The notes under the pieces: model-generated
What the model was told of the DNA's origin: nothing
The model's input: the letters and a program-made list of their open reading frames with translations, nothing else
Databases searched by the model: none
Source of the DNA: Candidatus Poribacteria bacterium
GTDB taxonomy: Bacteria; Poribacteria; WGA-4E; WGA-3G
Assembly (NCBI GenBank): GCA_021295735.1
Contig: JAGWBU010000083.1
Coordinates: forward strand, 1 to 33,711
Length of the DNA stretch: 33,711 nt
Direction of reading: 5' to 3'
Made by a program: the position numbers and the translations under genes
Part shown: in pieces, positions 1 to 8,472 of the stretch
Position numbering within the stretch: the first letter of the stretch is position 1
How the letters are laid out: the number at the start of each line of letters is the position of its first letter

Positions 1-432
1 CCATGTTTTTTATTTTTCATCTGATCACAATAACACATCCAAAAAATAAATGCAAGAACAATCATATTAATATGGTATAATATAAGTATGAAAAAACATA
101 ACCGATCCCAAACACATAAACAACCAGATACCCTAAAAATCGTAAACAACTATTAAATGCAAAGACGCCAACGCAAAACTTATCAAAATAAATATGGACA
201 ACAAGAGGAAAAACGTGTGCCTCAATACAGATGAGAAATATCAAAAATAAAATTTTTCCAAAATAAGAAAAATTCCTATAAACTTATACAGAGACTGGTT
301 TTATAGCCAATTTAAAAAAGTTGCCACGGTATGGAAAAAGTTACCGTATGGTAACTTTTTAAGTAAGAGCAATCTCCGAATCTCGACTTGACGACTGAAA
401 CGAATAAAAATCCGAAAACTGAATGGTTCTGG
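1..432. other. AT-rich region with no convincing gene
   Basis: This stretch is very AT-rich. It has one 60-codon open frame on the minus strand (62-244), which is hydrophobic, low in complexity and without a clear ribosome binding site, so I do not accept it. A partial direct repeat (AAAAAGTTGCC near 316 and AAAAAGTTACC at 335) leads into the hairpin listed separately. I see nothing else. Confidence 0.5.
335..360. terminator. Perfect 11-bp hairpin, possible bidirectional terminator
   Basis: AAAAAGTTACC (335-345), loop GTAT, then GGTAACTTTTT (350-360). The A-rich and T-rich ends mean it could terminate transcription in either direction. It lies upstream of the promoter of the first operon and would insulate it from upstream transcription. 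The stem is AT-rich and weak, so a repeat-derived palindrome is also possible. Confidence 0.4.
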
Positions 433-576
433 TGTTCCAAAGGGTGTGTAAATATTTGGTTACATAGGTTCAATTTGCAATGATTACGCGGCGTTTTCCA
501 CTGTAGGGCGGGGTCCCGGCCCCTACAATAGGAGTTGTGCGGATTTCTACAAAAACTTTACACACCCTGTTCCAAA
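433..576. mobile_element. Miniature transposon-like element (MITE) with 9-bp target duplication
   Basis: The element proper is 442-567 (126 bp). Its ends are perfect inverted repeats GGGTGTGTAAA (442-452) and TTTACACACCC (557-567). Immediately outside both ends is the same 9-bp direct repeat TGTTCCAAA (433-441 and 568-576), the structure expected of a target-site duplication. The inside carries no gene but a GC-rich hairpin (502-527). An 8-9 bp duplication with GGGTGTG-type ends is reminiscent of IS256-like elements, but that family call is inference. A related element sits at 23541-23874. Confidence 0.75.
502..527. repeat. GC-rich hairpin inside the MITE
   Basis: An imperfect palindrome opens with TGTAGGG and closes with CCCCTACA around a GGGGTCCCGG centre. 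A similar TGTAGGGGCGGGTCTCC string occurs near 10881, so it belongs to the dispersed hairpin repeats of this genome. Confidence 0.5.
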
Positions 577-583
577 TAAATGA

Positions 584-612
584 TTGACAAAGACGACTAT
601 AGCCTGTAAAAT
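584..612 (+). promoter_or_regulatory. Sigma70-type promoter for the thuA-like operon
   Basis: Perfect -35 TTGACA (584-589), 17-bp spacer, -10 TAAAAT (607-612). This predicts a leader of about 100 nt before the start at 718, containing a small GTCAGAC/GTCTGAT hairpin. It would drive the five-gene operon to 6128. Confidence 0.65.
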
Positions 613-717
613 TATATTCAAAAGGCATAATTGAAACACATGTTGTCAGACTTCCATTTGTCTGATTGCAGGTATGTAATGGTAATGACCATGTTTTTCA
701 ATCATTAAGGAGTATAT

Positions 718-1521
718 ATGTCAACAAAAACGCGAATTGTTTTCGTCGCAGGAAGTGCAAGTCATGGTAGTGGTTCGCATGAGCATCCGGGTGGATGTGC
801 CTTCTTAGCAGATCAGTTGAACGATGCTGTCGACGGTATGGAGGCAGTCGTTCATCAGGGATGGCCAAAAGATCCGACAATTTTATCTAATACAGATGCA
901 ATTATAGTTTATTCAGACGGCGGTGGTGGACATCTTAGCATTCCTCACCTTGACCAGATTTCTGCATTAACAGCACAGGGTATGGGATTGGCGATGCTCC
1001 ACTATGCAATTGAAGTGCCGAAAGGTGAACCAGGAAATTGTTTTTTAGATTGGATAGGCGGGTATTTTGAAACACATCTCTCTGTCAATCCACATTGGAC
1101 AGCAAAATTTACGGCTTTTCCAGAACATCCCGTAACACGCGGCTTGATCCCGTTTTCATTGGATGATGAATGGTATTATCACATGCGGTTTCGTGATAAT
1201 ATGCAAGGTGTAACCCCTTTGTTGAGTGCTATAGCGCCAGAGTCAACACTGCAGAGACCCGATGGCCCTCATAGCGGTAATCCTCATGTTCGCGCATCCG
1301 TTGCAAAAGGTGAACCGCAGCATTTGGGGTGGTGTGTAGAACGTCCGGACGGCGGACGCGGATTTGGATTTACCGGTGGACATTACCATAAGAATTGGGG
1401 TGATGACAATCTCCGTAAGTTTATCCTTAATGCTATCGCTTGGACAGCAAAGGTAGAGATTCCTGAAGATGGTATATCTACACCGACACCGACAGAAGTA
1501 GCGTTGAATTCGTATTTGTAA
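718..1521 (+). CDS. ThuA-like domain protein
   Basis: 267 residues, starting at an ATG with AAGGAG six bases upstream (707-712). The N-terminus RIVFVAGSASHG, the DAIIVYSDGG strand and the GMGLAMLHYA segment, plus the C-terminal GFGFTGGHYHKNWGD, follow the glutamine-amidotransferase-like ThuA fold (trehalose utilisation family). The amidotransferase catalytic triad is not clearly kept, as is usual for ThuA. No signal peptide is seen, so it is probably cytoplasmic. It is first in an operon with a PhyH oxygenase, which suggests sugar or osmolyte catabolism; substrate unknown. Confidence 0.8.
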   Translation: MSTKTRIVFVAGSASHGSGSHEHPGGCAFLADQLNDAVDGMEAVVHQGWPKDPTILSNTDAIIVYSDGGGGHLSIPHLDQISALTAQGMGLAMLHYAIEVPKGEPGNCFLDWIGGYFETHLSVNPHWTAKFTAFPEHPVTRGLIPFSLDDEWYYHMRFRDNMQGVTPLLSAIAPESTLQRPDGPHSGNPHVRASVAKGEPQHLGWCVERPDGGRGFGFTGGHYHKNWGDDNLRKFILNAIAWTAKVEIPEDGISTPTPTEVALNSYL

Positions 1522-1587
1522 TGGTGAGATTTTAGTTATTCCATAGATGATGTAAACAGAAGAACGGTGCTATCTCAGGAGACAAAC

Positions 1588-2442
1588 ATGGATCAGGAAC
1601 AACTTGATTATCTTTTTGATCTGCAAGGATATTTAATTTTAGAGAATGCGATTTCAGAGGAAGACCTGAATAAGATAAACGAATGGATTGACGCGCATTG
1701 GGCTTACGTTGAAGAACCGTGGGAACCCAATTCCGAGGATAGACGTATTCCTCGCTGGATCGGCAATATTGAGACACATACCTATAATATCGAAAATGGT
1801 GTCAATTTCCAGAATATCATTGAGGGTGGGGATGTATTTGAAAAGTTAATTGACCATCCTGCGTGGATAAATCTGGTTCGGAAATACATCCATGAGGTTA
1901 ATGGCGTTTCTATCCATGAGAATTTTCTGAACGTGCGCGGTCCCGGTGGTTTTATCCACATCCACTGCGGAGGACATGTGCCGTTGAGTTATCTGACATT
2001 CCGTCAGATCAATACTGGTGAATGGTTGGTAGGACAGATTAATGTCCTGATGGCACTCAACGACATCGGTCCGGGAGATGGTGCACCTGTGCTAATCCCT
2101 GGCAGTCATAAATGTTCTGAGATTCACCCGCGTTTGAAACACGATGGAAAGGGGATAGTTTATGACGGTTATAGCGGCAAGCCTGCAGGGACAGCCTTCG
2201 CAACGCAGGAGGTGCATCTCAAGGCGGGGGATGTGGTAATGTTCACAGATGCAATCACGCACGGTTCAGCAGAACGGACAAATCCTGGGTATCGTCGGTC
2301 AATTGTCTATCGCTATTCTCCAAAGTATGTTCGTGAACGTTTTGATTATCCGCATTCAAATGAGTTGTTGGCACGTCTGACTCCCGATCAACGCAAGATT
2401 ATCCAACCGAATGCACCGCGAAGACCGCCACTTGTTGCGTAA
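1588..2442 (+). CDS. Phytanoyl-CoA dioxygenase (PhyH) family protein
   Basis: 284 residues from the ATG at 1588, chosen over an in-frame GTG at 1567 because AGGAG lies just upstream of the ATG. The family comprises Fe(II)/2-oxoglutarate oxygenases with a double-stranded beta-helix. The segment GPGDGAPVLIPGSHK (about 161-175), the distal FTDAITHGS (His225) and the following RRSIVYRY (Arg237) fit the family. The usual proximal HxD pair is replaced by His124-Ile-His126 in GGFIHIHCGG, so metal binding may be altered. It sits between the thuA-like gene and argH in one operon. Substrate unknown. Confidence 0.82.
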   Translation: MDQEQLDYLFDLQGYLILENAISEEDLNKINEWIDAHWAYVEEPWEPNSEDRRIPRWIGNIETHTYNIENGVNFQNIIEGGDVFEKLIDHPAWINLVRKYIHEVNGVSIHENFLNVRGPGGFIHIHCGGHVPLSYLTFRQINTGEWLVGQINVLMALNDIGPGDGAPVLIPGSHKCSEIHPRLKHDGKGIVYDGYSGKPAGTAFATQEVHLKAGDVVMFTDAITHGSAERTNPGYRRSIVYRYSPKYVRERFDYPHSNELLARLTPDQRKIIQPNAPRRPPLVA

Positions 2443-2454
2443 TATTCTGACAAT

Positions 2455-3969
2455 ATGAAAACTCCACAAAAAACGCTTTGGGGCGGACGTTTTAGCACAA
2501 GCCTCACCACAGAAACAGTTGCTTTCACACACTCCATTGAGGCAGATACCCGCCTCATCGCATACGATATCTGGGGAAGCCAAGCACATGCGATTATGCT
2601 TGCACGGCAAGAAATCATCTCCAATACTGATTTACGAGAGATTTTGCGATGGCTCCGTAAGGCAGAAGAGGATTATCAAATCGGCAACTTCACCCTTGAC
2701 CCGAATAAAGAAGATGTGCACATGAACGTTGAGTCTTACCTGATTGAGAATGCTGGACGTGAATTTGGAGGAAAACTCCACACTGCTCGTTCTCGCAATG
2801 ACCAGGTACTCGTAGATGCACACCTCTATATTCGGGATGAGATTCTGAATATCCAGCGTGGCATCTCTACGTTGTGCGATGCGTTTTTAAGCATTGCCAA
2901 AGAACATGTTGCCACCGTCATGCCCGGCTATACACACACACAACATGCGCAACCGATCAGTCTCGGTTTCTGGGCTACCGCTCATGTTAGCATGTTCCTA
3001 AGAGACCAGAAGCGGCTGCAGGCTGCTTACGAACTCGCCAATATGAACCCGCTTGGTGCGTGTGCCTTAGCTGGCACGACCTTCCCAATTGACCGACATC
3101 TGACAACAGAACTGCTCGGTTTTGACACCCCACATGAACATGCACTTGATGTTATCAGCAGTCGAGATTTTATTGCAGAAACCCTCTTCGCGTTGTCGCT
3201 TGTGATGGCGAATCTTTCTCGGATCAGCGAAGAAATTATCTATTGGACAACTTACGAATTTGGGATGGCAGTGCTTGACGATGCGTATAGTTCAGGAAGT
3301 TCTATCATGCCTCAGAAGAAGAATCCAGACATTGCCGAACTCACGCGGGGACGCACAGGACGCGTCTACGGGGCGTTATTAGACTTGTTGACGAACCTTA
3401 AAGGCTTACCGATGGGATATAACCGCGATTTTCAGGAGGATAAACCGCCACTTTGGGAGGCATTTGATGTTGTAAAGGCTTGCCTCGGAATACTTCCCGG
3501 ACTTCTCAAAACCACAGATTTTAAGACAGAACGGATGGCTGAATTGGTAAATGCTAACTTTGCTACAGCGACAGAGTTAGCGAATTATCTCGTTAGAGAA
3601 CATCAAGTCAGTTTTCGGGAATCCCATGAGATTGTAGGATGGCTTGTGGGAGAATTAGTGCGTCAAGAAAAGACGTTCACTGAGTGGGAGTTAACCCAAG
3701 CACTTTTGAAACAAAAAGATATTGACATACCGATTTTACAACTGAAACAGATACTGGATGCGGAATTGGCGCTTCAGAATAACCAGAGTCTCGGTGGCAC
3801 TTCGCCAGCAGAAGTTTCTCGGATGATAGATAGTTTTGAAGAACAATTGAATGCAATTGCAATGCGTATCTATACCTGCCAGACGCAAATTGAGGATGCA
3901 CACCAAGAAACCCACCGAATAGTTGACGAAGTATTGGGTGATTCAAATGTTCCTACGCAAGGAGGATAA
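2455..3969 (+). CDS. argH: Argininosuccinate lyase
   Basis: 504 residues. Catalyses the last step of arginine synthesis, cleaving argininosuccinate to arginine and fumarate in the cytoplasm as a tetramer. The start WGGRFS, the HTARSRNDQV segment and the signature GSSIMPQKKNPD (from residue 281, holding the catalytic serine loop) are all present. It is longer than the typical 455-470 residues, with extra sequence after about residue 400 and a hydrophilic tail. It starts 12 bases after the PhyH stop with no strong ribosome site, suggesting coupling. Its tail contains the ribosome site for pyrF. Confidence 0.97.
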   Translation: MKTPQKTLWGGRFSTSLTTETVAFTHSIEADTRLIAYDIWGSQAHAIMLARQEIISNTDLREILRWLRKAEEDYQIGNFTLDPNKEDVHMNVESYLIENAGREFGGKLHTARSRNDQVLVDAHLYIRDEILNIQRGISTLCDAFLSIAKEHVATVMPGYTHTQHAQPISLGFWATAHVSMFLRDQKRLQAAYELANMNPLGACALAGTTFPIDRHLTTELLGFDTPHEHALDVISSRDFIAETLFALSLVMANLSRISEEIIYWTTYEFGMAVLDDAYSSGSSIMPQKKNPDIAELTRGRTGRVYGALLDLLTNLKGLPMGYNRDFQEDKPPLWEAFDVVKACLGILPGLLKTTDFKTERMAELVNANFATATELANYLVREHQVSFRESHEIVGWLVGELVRQEKTFTEWELTQALLKQKDIDIPILQLKQILDAELALQNNQSLGGTSPAEVSRMIDSFEEQLNAIAMRIYTCQTQIEDAHQETHRIVDEVLGDSNVPTQGG

Positions 3970-3973
3970 AAGA

Positions 3974-4687
3974 TTGAGAAACAGATTAATTGTCGCATTA
4001 GATACCGACGACGGTGAAGATATTGATTGGCTATCTGGAACGCTTATAGAGTTAGTGCCGTGGGTTAAAATCGGTTTTCAAGCATTCAGTACCCTTGGAA
4101 CTGAGTCTTTTCCCTGGCTCAGTGGAAGAGGTCATCTAATTTTTCTTGACCTGAAGTTTCATGATATACCGAATACGGTTGCACGAGATGTCGGCACGAT
4201 GACAAAACACGGTGCACACATGATTAACATGCACGCCTCCGGTGGGCTTGAAATGATGCAAGCCGCAAGGTTCAGTGCTGATGATGCTGCGGACGATGCA
4301 GGAATTCCGAAGCCAATTCTTCTTGGCGTAACAATTTTGACGAGTATAGATGAGCCAGGGTTTAAGTCAAGCTTCGGTTCAGAACGGCAACTGACTGAAC
4401 AAGTGGTTTTTCTTGCAAAGCAGTCTAAAGAAGCAGGTTTAGACGGTGTTGTCGCATCGCCTCTGGAAATTGAACCGATACGGAAAGCATGCGGCGATAA
4501 CTTTCTGATTGTCACACCGGGTATCCGTCCGAAATGGGCAGACCCAGGAGACCAACGCCGTATTACAACACCCGCGGAGGCGATTAACCGTGGCGCTGAT
4601 TTTATCGTTGTCGGCAGACCGATTATTGAAGCGGAAGACCCGTTAGAGGCTGCCGGAAAAATTTTGGACGAAATGAGAGGCATGTAA
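3974..4687 (+). CDS. pyrF: Orotidine 5'-phosphate decarboxylase
   Basis: 237 residues. Last step of UMP synthesis, OMP to UMP plus CO2. I choose the TTG at 3974 because a perfect AGGAGG (3960-3965, overlapping the end of argH) is placed 8 bases upstream and the length then fits the family. The catalytic set is visible: Asp10, Lys32 and the hallmark DLKFHDIPNT (Asp59, Lys61, Asp64). The phosphate-binding end VVGRPI is near the C-terminus. It follows argH by 4 bases and precedes the sulfatase-fold gene by 4 bases. Confidence 0.96.
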   Translation: MRNRLIVALDTDDGEDIDWLSGTLIELVPWVKIGFQAFSTLGTESFPWLSGRGHLIFLDLKFHDIPNTVARDVGTMTKHGAHMINMHASGGLEMMQAARFSADDAADDAGIPKPILLGVTILTSIDEPGFKSSFGSERQLTEQVVFLAKQSKEAGLDGVVASPLEIEPIRKACGDNFLIVTPGIRPKWADPGDQRRITTPAEAINRGADFIVVGRPIIEAEDPLEAAGKILDEMRGM

Positions 4688-4691
4688 CATT

Positions 4692-6128
4692 ATGAACATT
4701 GTTTGTATCTGTTTAGACACGTTTCGAGCCGACATCATCGGCGAAGGCAAGAAATATAGCCACGTGCAAACGCCCAACCTTGATGCGTTTGCATTGGAGA
4801 GTGTGCGTTTCACAAGGGCATTTGGAGAAGGACAACCGACGCTTCAGGTGCGCCGTGGCAACTTTACAGGAATGCGGAGTTTTCCGTGGAAATATAACTT
4901 TGATCGGCGTGGACACTGGCATCACGCACCCGGTTGGCATAAGATTCCACCAGAGCAAGATACCATCGCCGAAGTGCTTTTAGAGCGCGGTTATTTGACT
5001 GCTCTTATAGCAGACACGTACCACATGTTCAAACCGACAATGAATTTCTCACGCGGATTCGCCCATTTCGATTTTATCCGTGGACAAGAATCGGACAATT
5101 GGCATAGTGGTGATCCGAGGTTGGTTGAGGGCATCCTCCGCAACCATGTCCGTGAACCGATCAATTGGCAACGCCATGTAGGACTTGTGAACTATTTACT
5201 ATCGCAACGGCATCGGAAATCGGACGATGACTATAGTTGTGCACGCGTTTTCCGTGCAGCAGCTGATTGGCTTCAAGATAATCACACCGTCGGCCCATTC
5301 TTCTTATGGGTAGATAGTTTCGACCCGCATGAACCTTGGGATCCCCCAAAATCCTACGCAGATATCTATCTTCCTGACTATTCTGGCAAGGATTTTATCA
5401 CACCCGGTAGTGCAAACGAAGGTGGAGGACCTACTGCGGAGGAACGTGACCGAATTGAGGCACTCTACCTTGGCGAAGTGACGTTCGTTGATAAATGGGT
5501 TGGTGTATTATTGGATAAAATTGAGCAGCTAAATATCCGTGATGAGACGCTTATTGTGGTGATGTCTGACCATGGCACGCAGCTTCGCGACCACGGAAGT
5601 TTCGGCAAGGGTGCAAACAAGTTGCATCCATTCAATACGCAACTAAACTTGATGATTCGGCATCCAGAAGGACCTCATGACAAAGATATTTCAGCGTTTG
5701 TGCAGAACCATGATCTAATGCCGACACTACTAAATCTTGTTGGTATTCCGTGCAGTTGGACGGATGGTGAAGATATGTGGCAACTCGTTACACAAGAAAA
5801 AGCGTCCCTCCGCGAACGAATTATCAATGGGTGGGCAGGTTTTGCAACGGGCAATGCTGTGGGACGCGTTAGTGTGCGCGACAACCGTTGGAACTTCTGC
5901 ACTTCGGTCGGTTATAAAGACGAAAAAGGTGATCAACTTTTTGATGTTAGGAATGATCCGGAAGAAAAAGAGAATGTTGCGAGTGATCATCCTGAAGTTG
6001 TAGCAGATCGAAGGCGAGATGTAGAGGCGTTGATAGGGCAAACGTTGCCCGGACATTTCATTGAGGTGTGCGATCCTGGGCATGCACCAATGCGGGTGTG
6101 GCTGCAGAATAAGTTGGCAGAGATGTAA
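4692..6128 (+). CDS. Sulfatase-fold hydrolase with Thr at the nucleophile position
   Basis: 478 residues of the alkaline phosphatase/sulfatase superfamily. N-terminal metal site LDTFRAD (Asp9), TPNLDAFA, and C-terminal metal site MSDHGTQLRDHG are kept, as is the DPHEPW segment. The Cys/Ser-x-Pro-x-Arg motif that becomes formylglycine in true sulfatases is replaced by Thr50-Leu-Gln-Val-Arg54 (PTLQVRRGNFTG). With no Cys or Ser to convert, it is unlikely to be a classic sulfatase and may be a Thr-nucleophile phosphodiester or phosphotransfer enzyme. No signal peptide, so cytoplasmic. Last gene of the operon. Confidence 0.85.
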   Translation: MNIVCICLDTFRADIIGEGKKYSHVQTPNLDAFALESVRFTRAFGEGQPTLQVRRGNFTGMRSFPWKYNFDRRGHWHHAPGWHKIPPEQDTIAEVLLERGYLTALIADTYHMFKPTMNFSRGFAHFDFIRGQESDNWHSGDPRLVEGILRNHVREPINWQRHVGLVNYLLSQRHRKSDDDYSCARVFRAAADWLQDNHTVGPFFLWVDSFDPHEPWDPPKSYADIYLPDYSGKDFITPGSANEGGGPTAEERDRIEALYLGEVTFVDKWVGVLLDKIEQLNIRDETLIVVMSDHGTQLRDHGSFGKGANKLHPFNTQLNLMIRHPEGPHDKDISAFVQNHDLMPTLLNLVGIPCSWTDGEDMWQLVTQEKASLRERIINGWAGFATGNAVGRVSVRDNRWNFCTSVGYKDEKGDQLFDVRNDPEEKENVASDHPEVVADRRRDVEALIGQTLPGHFIEVCDPGHAPMRVWLQNKLAEM

Positions 6129-6143
6129 TAAAATTTATTGTAG

Positions 6144-6165
6144 CGCAGGGTCTCTATACCCTGCG
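6144..6165. terminator. Hairpin after the operon
   Basis: CGCAGGG (6144-6150), loop, CCCTGCG (6159-6165), a perfect 7-bp stem 16 bases past the sulfatase-fold stop. There is no T-run behind it, so it may be a stability hairpin or a dispersed repeat instead of a terminator. Confidence 0.4.
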
Positions 6166-6213
6166 ATTACCAATTTGACCAAAGACTCAACATTCTAAAA
6201 ATGTATTGGTATT

Positions 6214-6346
6214 TATAGTAAATTTTACAATTAACTTTACATGTCATTCAGCGCGCTTACAAAGCACCAACCCAATGCTGAACGTGTGGACGGCACGCGG
6301 AGCGTGCCTGCTACCATGTGTAAATATATTTTTATATTGCACTATA
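6214..6346. mobile_element. TATAGT-ended palindromic element, copy 1
   Basis: 133 bp. The left arm 6214-6243 begins TATAGTAAATTTTACAATTA and ends TTTACATG; the right arm 6315-6346 reads CATGTGTAAA and ends GCACTATA, the imperfect inverse. It ends 4 bases from the WD40 gene's stop. Its core carries the hairpin GGCACGC-gga-GCGTGCC (6292-6308). The TA-type ends resemble IS630/Tc1-like MITEs; that family assignment is inference. Copies 2 and 3 are at 23569-23665 and 32105-32276. Confidence 0.6.
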
Positions 6347-6349
6347 ATT

Positions 6350-8317
6350 TTATCTGCTTAGAGGTTTTTCTAAATCCCAGATCAGAATTGATCCGTCATA
6401 ACTTCCACTGACGAGGGATTTGCCATCCCGTGAAAACGCAAATTTTGTTGGCAGTCCCGCATCACCTGTACGGAATTCGTGGCGAAGTGTTCTTGTGTCT
6501 ACATCCCAAAGACGAATTAAACCTCCATGGTATCCGCTTACAACTGTTTTACCATCAGGTGAAAACTGCAGAACTTGAGGGCTGCCCCTTGCTTGAATAA
6601 AATCACCAATGTATTGATGCGTATCTGTATCCCAAATCAGCAATGTGCCATCCGATTGACCAGTAATGAGTATACTGCTATCCGGTGAAAATGCAAAAGT
6701 CGTGACGGCGCCATTAGAATCCAAAGTCAGTGGAGTTTTCTGCTGTTTGTCAAGGTCCCATAGGTATGCTATACCATCTTTGCTTCCACTCGCAAATTTT
6801 TTGCCATCCGGTGAAAATGCGACATCATTGACGTTTTCAGTATGTCCATCAAGTTCAGTGAATAATCGACGGTTCGGAACATCCCATAATCTGACTTTGC
6901 CTTTCCAGTGGCCGCTTGCGACAATTTTATCATCAGGCGAGAATGCCAATGCTGTAACAAAATTGCCGTCTTTTTTCATGGGTTCGTAGAAACGCTGCTT
7001 TTCCATATCCCATATCCTAACTTCACCCCAACATCCTGTCGCAGCAATCTTCCCATCGCTGGAGAATGCTGCTGCAAAGGCAAGCCAAGGTTGTTTTGTA
7101 TGTCTAAGCTGTTCTGTATTCGTCTCTAAATTCCATACTCTTATTACACCGTCAAATGAACCAGAATACAACATTTTTCCATCAAAGAACTTTAATGCCT
7201 TTACTGAACCTGTATGCCCTTGTATCGTCAGTATTTCTTCTCCGGTTGTAACATCCCACACCTTTGCTGTTCCATCTTGGCTTCCGCTTGCAAGTCTTTT
7301 ACTATCTGCTGTCCAGTCTAACCCTTTAACAGGAAGCGTATGTCCCATTAGAGTACGGTCCACCTGTTTATTATCTATTTCCTTCTTTTTATCACCTGTA
7401 AGAGAACGTAAGACACTTGGTAACGTAGGTTTCTTGTCACCGTTATCTGTTTCTTGGCTGGAAAGATCAAAATCCCATAAGATGATTTTGCCTCCTGTAT
7501 CCCCACTGGCGAAAGTTTTGCCATCGGGTGAAAAAGTGATGGCTTCAACATTTCGTGTATGTCCTTTGTATTCAGATAATTCATCTCCTGTTTCAACATC
7601 CCAAGAGAAAAGTTTTGTTTGTCCGCCGACAAGTGTTTTGCTATCTGATGAGAAAGCCAAAGTCCAGGCGCGACTATTATTCAAAGTATGTTGGAGTTCT
7701 CCAGTGGACGCATCCCATAAAAATACTGTGTCTCTGCCAGCACTTGCAACCGAGTGTGCGTCTGGTGAAAGTGCTAATCCGTTAAAAAGAGACTCTTGTG
7801 GCCCAATGAAGTGGAACATCTCGCGTCCCGTAGCAACTTCCCACATGTGATATTCAACACTGCGGTACCAACTGGCGCAAGCAAGCATCGTGCCATCCGG
7901 TGAAAAAACTAATGCTTTTACTCTGCCTACATCTTGTTTTAAGACAGAAACACGTTCACCAGTGGTTGTATCCCACAGTTCAACAGCACCCCCGAGGACC
8001 CAATTCCCCAGTGCAAGTGTTTTGTTATCTGGCGCGAAGGCAATAGTATTTGCAGTCTGTACCCCGCGTGGTTGTACTTTTAAAAGTGTAATTTCTGCAC
8101 CGGTGTGCGCATCATAGATCCAAACTCCAATGTCAGATGCAACTGCCAAACGGGAACCATTCGGTGAAAATTTTACATCATTTATTTTTCCTTTTCCAAG
8201 CCGCACCATTGCCCCTTGCGGTAAGTGCCATTGTGTATAATCCTGAGTTAATCCTATTGATAGAAATGTACTCGTAGTTAGTAGCAGTAGAATGTTGAGA
8301 AATACAATTTTTTTCAT
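6350..8317 (-). CDS. Exported WD40 repeat protein, 14 repeats
   Basis: 655 residues. It begins with a signal peptide (MKKIVFLNILLLLTTSTFLS, then an Ala-free region ending near GLTQ), so it is exported. After that I count 14 WD40 units of the form AFSPDGK..ASGS.DG.I.LWD, enough for two seven-bladed propellers. Units 6 and 7 are separated by a lysine-rich insert (about 300-325, SLTGDKKKEIDNKQ). There is no catalytic domain; it probably binds proteins. It stands alone, with the Gfo/Idh gene divergent on its upstream side. The start at 8317 follows CTATTAGGAGCC, giving an AGGAG ribosome site on the minus strand. Confidence 0.92.
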   Translation of the reverse strand: MKKIVFLNILLLLTTSTFLSIGLTQDYTQWHLPQGAMVRLGKGKINDVKFSPNGSRLAVASDIGVWIYDAHTGAEITLLKVQPRGVQTANTIAFAPDNKTLALGNWVLGGAVELWDTTTGERVSVLKQDVGRVKALVFSPDGTMLACASWYRSVEYHMWEVATGREMFHFIGPQESLFNGLALSPDAHSVASAGRDTVFLWDASTGELQHTLNNSRAWTLAFSSDSKTLVGGQTKLFSWDVETGDELSEYKGHTRNVEAITFSPDGKTFASGDTGGKIILWDFDLSSQETDNGDKKPTLPSVLRSLTGDKKKEIDNKQVDRTLMGHTLPVKGLDWTADSKRLASGSQDGTAKVWDVTTGEEILTIQGHTGSVKALKFFDGKMLYSGSFDGVIRVWNLETNTEQLRHTKQPWLAFAAAFSSDGKIAATGCWGEVRIWDMEKQRFYEPMKKDGNFVTALAFSPDDKIVASGHWKGKVRLWDVPNRRLFTELDGHTENVNDVAFSPDGKKFASGSKDGIAYLWDLDKQQKTPLTLDSNGAVTTFAFSPDSSILITGQSDGTLLIWDTDTHQYIGDFIQARGSPQVLQFSPDGKTVVSGYHGGLIRLWDVDTRTLRHEFRTGDAGLPTKFAFSRDGKSLVSGSYDGSILIWDLEKPLSR

Positions 8318-8472
8318 TTTCTGGCTCCTAATAGGGATCTATTTTAGAGATATAGATTATTATGTTACTTAATTTACCACGCTGTTTCTCTGAAAACAAG
8401 ATGTATTTACATATTATATCGTATCTTTTTTCGTGTAAACATGTTGGAAGAAGAGAGGCAACCAAAAACTGC

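Noticed and set aside
62-244. 60-codon minus-strand open frame
   Set aside because: AT-rich, hydrophobic low-complexity translation, no clear ribosome site and no recognisable family.
3923-3973. Upstream TTG start for pyrF overlapping argH
   Set aside because: The TTG at 3974 has a perfect AGGAGG at ideal spacing and yields the family length.
4159-4683. 174-codon minus-strand open frame opposite pyrF
   Set aside because: Shadow frame of pyrF, with low-complexity Ser/Ile/Pro-rich translation.
5730-6083. 117-codon minus-strand open frame within the sulfatase-fold gene
   Set aside because: Antisense shadow of a well-supported gene; translation shows no domain.
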